The notes beneath the pieces are model-generated. The model was not told the origin of the DNA. It worked only from the letters and a program-made list of their open reading frames with translations, and did no database searches. The translations under genes were made by a program, and so were the position numbers. From CAVTWY01 sp963738575 (GTDB lineage: Bacteria > Pseudomonadota > Gammaproteobacteria > Burkholderiales > Burkholderiaceae_C): a DNA stretch of 64,000 nt. This document shows positions 61,601 through 64,000 of the stretch, one piece after another. The stretch spans positions 1,054,001 to 1,118,000 of the forward strand of contig CAVTWY010000002.1 of NCBI GenBank assembly GCA_963738575.1. Direction: 5' to 3'. Position 1 is the stretch's first letter. Every line of letters starts with the position of its first letter.

Positions 61601-64000
61601 CAGCGACACTGACGCTTTCACCCGTGGCTGCGGTCAACGACGCGCCCGTCGCCGTTGCAGACAGCGTGACCGTGACCGAGGACACTGCGGCAAGCGGCAA
61701 CGTGCTGGTCAACGATTTCGACGTCGACGGTGACCCCCTGTCCGTGACCCAGTTTGAATTCGACGGTGTCACCTACCCAGCTGGCACCCTTGCGACCCTA
61801 CCGGGCATCGGCACGCTCACCATCGATAGCTCCGGCGCTTACACTTTCACGCCGGCCACAGACTATGCAGGCCCGGTGCCAACAGCCACTTACACCGTCA
61901 GCGACGGCCAAGGCGCCACCGCCACAGGGACCTTGACCTTGGGCAACGTGGCACCCGTGAACGACGCCCCCGTTGCCATTGACGACTTTGCAAGCGTCGA
62001 CGAAGACACGGTGGCCACCGGCAACTTGCTGGCCAACGACACCGATGTCGAAGGCGCCGCCCTTTCGGTGACTCAATTTACGTTTGATGGCATCGTCTAC
62101 AACGCGGGCGATGTTGCCACCGTCGTGGGCGTGGGTTCTTTGTTGATCACCACCACGGGCGCCTTTACCTTCACACCCGCACTCAACTACTTTGGCCCTG
62201 TGCCTGCCGTCACCTACGTGGTCAGCGATGGCACGGCAACCGACACCGGGGCGTTGACCCTGGGGCCCGTCAACCCCTTGAACGACGCACCGGTGGCGGG
62301 TGACGATACCTTCACCATCAACGAAGACCAAACCTTGAATGTGCCGTTCAGCGCCCTGTTGGTGGACGGGGTTGGTGCTGGCACTGACACCGACGTCGAC
62401 GGCGATGCACTCACCATCGTGAGCGTGCAGGACGCCGTTAACGGCAGCGTTTTGATCGTGGGCGGCAACGTGGTGTTCACGCCCAACGCCAACTTCAACG
62501 GAACGGCGTCGTTCACCTACGTGGTGAGTGACGGCAACGGAGGCTTTGACACCGCTGCGGTCAGCATCAACGTCGTTGCGGTCAACGATGCCCCTCTGGC
62601 AAACAACGACAGCGTGGCCGTGGTCGAAGATACACCCGCCACTGGCAACGTGCTGGACAACGACAGCGACATCGAAGGCAGCCCCCTCACGCTGACGTCG
62701 TTTGAAGTCAGTGGCACCAGCCACGCCGCCGGCACCAGCGTCACCATCGCAGGTGTGGGTCAGCTTACGGTCGCAGCCGACGGCAACTACACCTTCACGC
62801 CCGCCAGCCACTACAACGGCGCCGTGCCCGTGGTGACCTACACCGTCAGCGACGGCGCAGCGTCGTCGCAAGCCACCTTGACTTTGGGACCCGTCACGGG
62901 CGTCAACGACGCGCCCGCCGCCGCCCCCGACACCGTGCCCGTGATCGAAGACACGGTGGCCACTGCCAATGTCTTGCTCAACGATGCCGATGTGGATGGC
63001 GACCCCTTGACCGTCACCCAGTTTGCATTCGATGGCATCACCTACAGCGCAGGAACTACTGCCAGCGTGGCAGGCGTGGGTGACTTGGTCATTGACAGCT
63101 TGGGCAACCTAACCTTCACGCCCGCCCCTCACTACAACGGGGACGTTCCCGCGGTCAGCTACACCGTTTCTGATGGACAAGGCAGCAACGCCACCGCCGC
63201 TGTCACCATCGGCCCCATCACAGCCGTCAACGACGCGCCGATGGCGGTGGGCGACAGCTTCGTCGTGGCCGAAGACTCGGGTGCCACGGCACTTAACCTG
63301 CTGGCCAACGACACCGACGTCGATGGCGACACACTGAGCATCACCTCGATTGCGGGCACCCCACTGACACCAGGCACCGCACAGATCATCGCCGTGGCCG
63401 GCGGAACGGTGAATGTCACCAGTGGCGGCGCCATCAGCTTCACGCCCAGCCCCAACGCCAGCGGCCCCGTCAGTTTCGCGTACACCATCAGCGATGGCAA
63501 TGGCGGCACGTCAACAGCGACCGTCAATGGCACGGTCACGCCCGTCAACGACGACCCCGTGGCAACGCCCGACACCGTCGCCGTGGTGGAAGACACCCCC
63601 GCCACGGGCAACGTTCTTGGCAACGACACCGACGTCGACGGCGACGCTTTGCTGGTGTCCAGCTTCACCTACGACGGCGTGACGTACGCTGCGGGCACCT
63701 TGGCCAACGTGCCTGGTGTTGGCAGTTTGGTGATCAACAGCACCGGTGACTTCACATTTACGCCAGCGCTCAACTACAACGGTGCGGTGCCCGCTGTGAC
63801 GTACAGCGTGACAGACAACTTGGGTGGCGTTGCCACGGGCGCGCTCACGTTGGGGCCCGTCTCAACGGTCAACGACGCACCCGACGTCAATGCCGACACT
63901 TACAGCGTGGTGGAAGACGCGCCCGCAACCGTGCTTGACCTGCTTGCCAACGATGTTGACGTTGACGGCACGCCGCTGGTGATCACCAACCTTGCTGGCA
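55648..64000 (+). CDS. Giant LapA/BapA-like repetitive adhesin, N-terminal part (continues past the window)
   Basis: Open for 2784 codons from ATG 55648 to the right edge with no stop. Residues 1-65 (IATVTKGRVTRIWGRAYIVK, LSVGEVVESGNRVITDQGS, VEIIDEYGGKFRF) resemble the retention module that anchors LapA-type T1SS adhesins in the outer-membrane channel. After a spacer, Ig/cadherin-like repeats of about 92-108 residues begin near residue 155. Each has an EDT...NDTD-DGD start, an FTP-NYNG middle, a TYT-SDG end and an NDxP linker. 25 linkers lie between 56374 and 63871. The Asp-rich linkers should bind calcium. Adjacent ABC and HlyD genes are its likely exporter. The C-terminal secretion signal lies outside. 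Confidence 0.93.
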   Translation, partial: MTLIATVTKGRVTRIWGRAYIVKANGLTQPLSVGEVVESGNRVITDQGSIVEIIDEYGGKFRFVSALEAAPSRPSVPDVLTDKQTVAEASAAFLEGTRVVRLDETLKPLAFSTPAALAGAPAFDNRDTGPVFRWDIDLADGGPTLPLAKDDGSATAPAAFMQEDATVPLVINVLGNDVDPNGDVLKVIGATSSNGSVSVNPDGSLIFTPSANFHGVATIVYTISDGRGGSSSATAYVGVTATNDAPQAIADTFVMNEDAAAQPLALRANDTDIDGDALAVSAIAGAPITPGVPQAITVAGGTVNVAADGSISFLPAVNFNGLVNFNYTITDGNGATSTASVSGTVVAANDAPIAFNDLAVATEDVSLVLAPAALFVNDIDLDGDGLSIASVQQASNGTVALVNGNVVFTPQANYNGPAQFSYTISDGQGGTSTATVNVTVGAVNDAPAAANAAVTVVEDTPLSATLPAATDIDGDAVTYSLASATAHGTVVVNADGSYTYAPAANYNGSDSFTYTISDGNGGSATYTVALSVNPGNDDPVANPDAFTVIEDGAALPLDLLANDTDIDGNALTVSAIAGTPRTPGVAQNIPVTGGVVNVAADGAITFTPAANFNGPVAFAYSVSDGNGGTSTSTVAGTVTAVNDNPVAVNDGAPATPAATLAEDGTSAPITVLGNDTDVDGDTLTVTAASSPNGIVAINPDGTLTFTPTANFNGPTTISYTVSDGQGGTATATVAISVLPVNDAPVAANASATTNEDTVLNATLPVASDLDGNAVTYALASSTINGTVVVNTDGSYSYTPAVNYSGGDSFTYTVSDGQGGNNTYTVTLTVNAVNDAPITFNDSVPVIEDTPSSGNVLGNDTDPEGSALTVTQFEIGGTTYAAGVTATLAQGTLVISADGSFTFTPFLNYIGPVPTATYTVSDGVDTATASLSLGPVSATNDAPVAVDDGTAGAPAATVAEDASVVGINVLGNDTDPDGNTLSVSLASSAQGVVVINANGTLTFTPNANFNGPATITYTVTDGALTDTATVYVNVTAVNDAPTTTNDTAAVVEDTPTSGNVLGNDTDPEGSPLSVTQFEVGGTTYPAGATATLVGIGTLSINGLGAYTFTPLPNYVGPVPVVTYTAFDGQDASTGTLTLGPVSNTNDAPDAVDDGTAAAPAFTVAEDGSNPAINALANDIDIDGNALTIIAASSPNGVVAINGDGTLTFTPSANYFGPATISYTVSDGTLSDTATVYLQVTPVNDAPIANDDTTPTTEDTAATGNVLSNDTDLEGDALSVTQFEYGGTTVAAGSLVSIAGVGSLQINSNGTFTFTPAPNYNGAVPVATYTLSDGSATDTATLSLTPIASVNDDPFATGDTVSVTEDTPATGNVLTNDSDLDGDALSVSGFEFGGIAYAAGTLASIAGVGTLVVEANGDFTFTPALNYAGAVPAATYTISDGVGGSASAPLSFGSVTPVNDAPVANDDSSPVTEDTVTVGNVLANDIDTEGDPLLVTQFEFGVTTVAAGSTITVASIGGLRINADGSYTFTPALNYNGAVPLATYTLSDGGATTDTATLSLTPVAAVNDAPTANDDALPATEDTPVLGNVLANDSDVDGNPLTVSQFEVGGTSYPAGSTVTMTGIGSLVINVDGSFTFTPVANYTGAVPAVTYTVIDGQGGSATAALTLGPVAAENDAPDANDDVAPAVIEDTPASGNVLGNDSDVDGNALNVTGFEFGGVNHAAGATATIAGVGALVINSDGSYVFTPAANYAGAVPLATYTVSDGQLSDTATLSLTPVAPVNDSPNANPDAVVVTEDTAASGNVLANDTDVDGLPPVVTQFVFNGIAYAAGQTAVIGGVGSLIINADGTFVLTPAANFVGTMPSATYTISDGLGGTAASTLSFGNVVAVNDAPLANDDVALNAIEDTVSVGNVLGNDSDVDGNPLAVTQFEVDGTTYSANTVAVLAGVGTLGINADGNYTFTPEPNYNGAVPLVTYTVSDGTATDTATLTLSPVAAVNDAPVAVADSVTVTEDTAASGNVLVNDFDVDGDPLSVTQFEFDGVTYPAGTLATLPGIGTLTIDSSGAYTFTPATDYAGPVPTATYTVSDGQGATATGTLTLGNVAPVNDAPVAIDDFASVDEDTVATGNLLANDTDVEGAALSVTQFTFDGIVYNAGDVATVVGVGSLLITTTGAFTFTPALNYFGPVPAVTYVVSDGTATDTGALTLGPVNPLNDAPVAGDDTFTINEDQTLNVPFSALLVDGVGAGTDTDVDGDALTIVSVQDAVNGSVLIVGGNVVFTPNANFNGTASFTYVVSDGNGGFDTAAVSINVVAVNDAPLANNDSVAVVEDTPATGNVLDNDSDIEGSPLTLTSFEVSGTSHAAGTSVTIAGVGQLTVAADGNYTFTPASHYNGAVPVVTYTVSDGAASSQATLTLGPVTGVNDAPAAAPDTVPVIEDTVATANVLLNDADVDGDPLTVTQFAFDGITYSAGTTASVAGVGDLVIDSLGNLTFTPAPHYNGDVPAVSYTVSDGQGSNATAAVTIGPITAVNDAPMAVGDSFVVAEDSGATALNLLANDTDVDGDTLSITSIAGTPLTPGTAQIIAVAGGTVNVTSGGAISFTPSPNASGPVSFAYTISDGNGGTSTATVNGTVTPVNDDPVATPDTVAVVEDTPATGNVLGNDTDVDGDALLVSSFTYDGVTYAAGTLANVPGVGSLVINSTGDFTFTPALNYNGAVPAVTYSVTDNLGGVATGALTLGPVSTVNDAPDVNADTYSVVEDAPATVLDLLANDVDVDGTPLVITNLAG
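59692..62280 (+). repeat. Tandem 324-bp repeat array inside the adhesin gene
   Basis: The NDxP linker codons start at 59692, 60016, 60340, 60664, 60988, 61312, 61636 and 61960: seven intervals of exactly 324 bp, followed by one of 321 bp to 62281. Each 108-residue unit shares the core TQFEVGGTTY, AGVGTLVINADGSYTFTP, LNYNGAVP-ATYTVSDG and a closing L-LTPVA or LGPVA. Upstream units (56374-59692) are more variable (276-321 bp) and downstream ones run 303-324 bp. The exact period suggests recent unequal crossing-over or strong length selection. Confidence 0.92.

Noticed and set aside
55705..63668. Many long minus-strand open frames opposite the adhesin
   Set aside because: They mirror the repeat composition of the plus-strand coding frame, have no ribosome sites and repeat the same antisense pattern in each unit.
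56374..63871. Regular DNA repeats suggesting a CRISPR array or satellite
   Set aside because: The whole stretch is one open reading frame with period divisible by three and Ig/cadherin-like protein motifs; no short identical repeats with unique spacers.

Overview
The window looks like a chromosomal segment of a betaproteobacterium, most likely Burkholderiales and Comamonadaceae-like. The evidence is a GC-rich sequence with strong third-position GC, Bug/TctC-type solute-binding proteins, a class I phaC-phaA-phaB cluster, a DUF3565 protein beside a RIO kinase, and a kynurenine-pathway dioxygenase divergent from an aminobenzoate-type CoA ligase. I saw no rRNA or tRNA gene, no insertion sequence and no CRISPR array. 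The placement is inferred from gene content, not from a database search.

Layout. 0-3.5 kb: 5' part of an acyl/aryl-CoA ligase (minus strand), divergent kynA, and a frameshifted Xaa-Pro aminopeptidase. 3.7-6.7 kb: a small Comamonadaceae-type protein and a frameshifted zinc metalloprotease lipoprotein. 6.9-10.6 kb: a complete four-carbon sugar-acid operon (ltnD-otnK-otnC-otnI). 10.7-13.1 kb: a Rieske-like Tat protein and ettA. 13.3-17.7 kb: a Bug receptor, an MFS transporter, a DUF4870 protein, then a decayed locus (36-residue LysR stub and internally deleted Bug gene) followed by an intact M14-type deacylase. 17.8-22.7 kb: a minus-strand block with a molybdenum-hydroxylase pair followed directly by soxX-soxY-soxZ-soxA. 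23-31.5 kb: rhlE, an NAD(P)-binding protein, a small Ala/Lys-rich secreted protein, a prolyl-4-hydroxylase-like protein, purL and map. 31.5-36.5 kb: glnD, mnmH, a RIO-type kinase and DUF3565. 36.5-43.3 kb: a cation/proton antiporter, a DUF4198 protein, PhzF, and a LysR / amino-acid binding protein / Asp-Glu racemase module. 43.4-50.3 kb (minus strand): phaC-phaA-phaB running into an OmpA-like protein, two small membrane proteins and a methyltransferase. 50.4-64 kb: pgeF, a Nudix hydrolase and a type I secretion operon (ABC exporter, HlyD adaptor) followed by a giant repetitive adhesin that runs off the right edge.

How the genes fit together. kynA and the CoA ligase fit tryptophan to kynurenine to anthranilate to 2-aminobenzoyl-CoA. 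The Sox proteins would bind and oxidise thiosulfate-type sulfur on the SoxYZ carrier, but soxB and soxCD are absent here and a xanthine-oxidase-family Mo/Fe-S pair sits in the upstream position. The T1SS genes are best explained as the exporter of the adjacent LapA/BapA-like adhesin, whose repeats are regular at DNA level: seven successive linkers lie exactly 324 bp apart.

Caution. Five single-base frame disruptions occur in four otherwise well-conserved genes (two in Xaa-Pro aminopeptidase, one each in the metalloprotease, rhlE and pgeF). In every case adding or removing the inferred base restores a full-length protein. They may be sequence or assembly errors rather than true pseudogenes. 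All family calls rest on motif recognition by eye.
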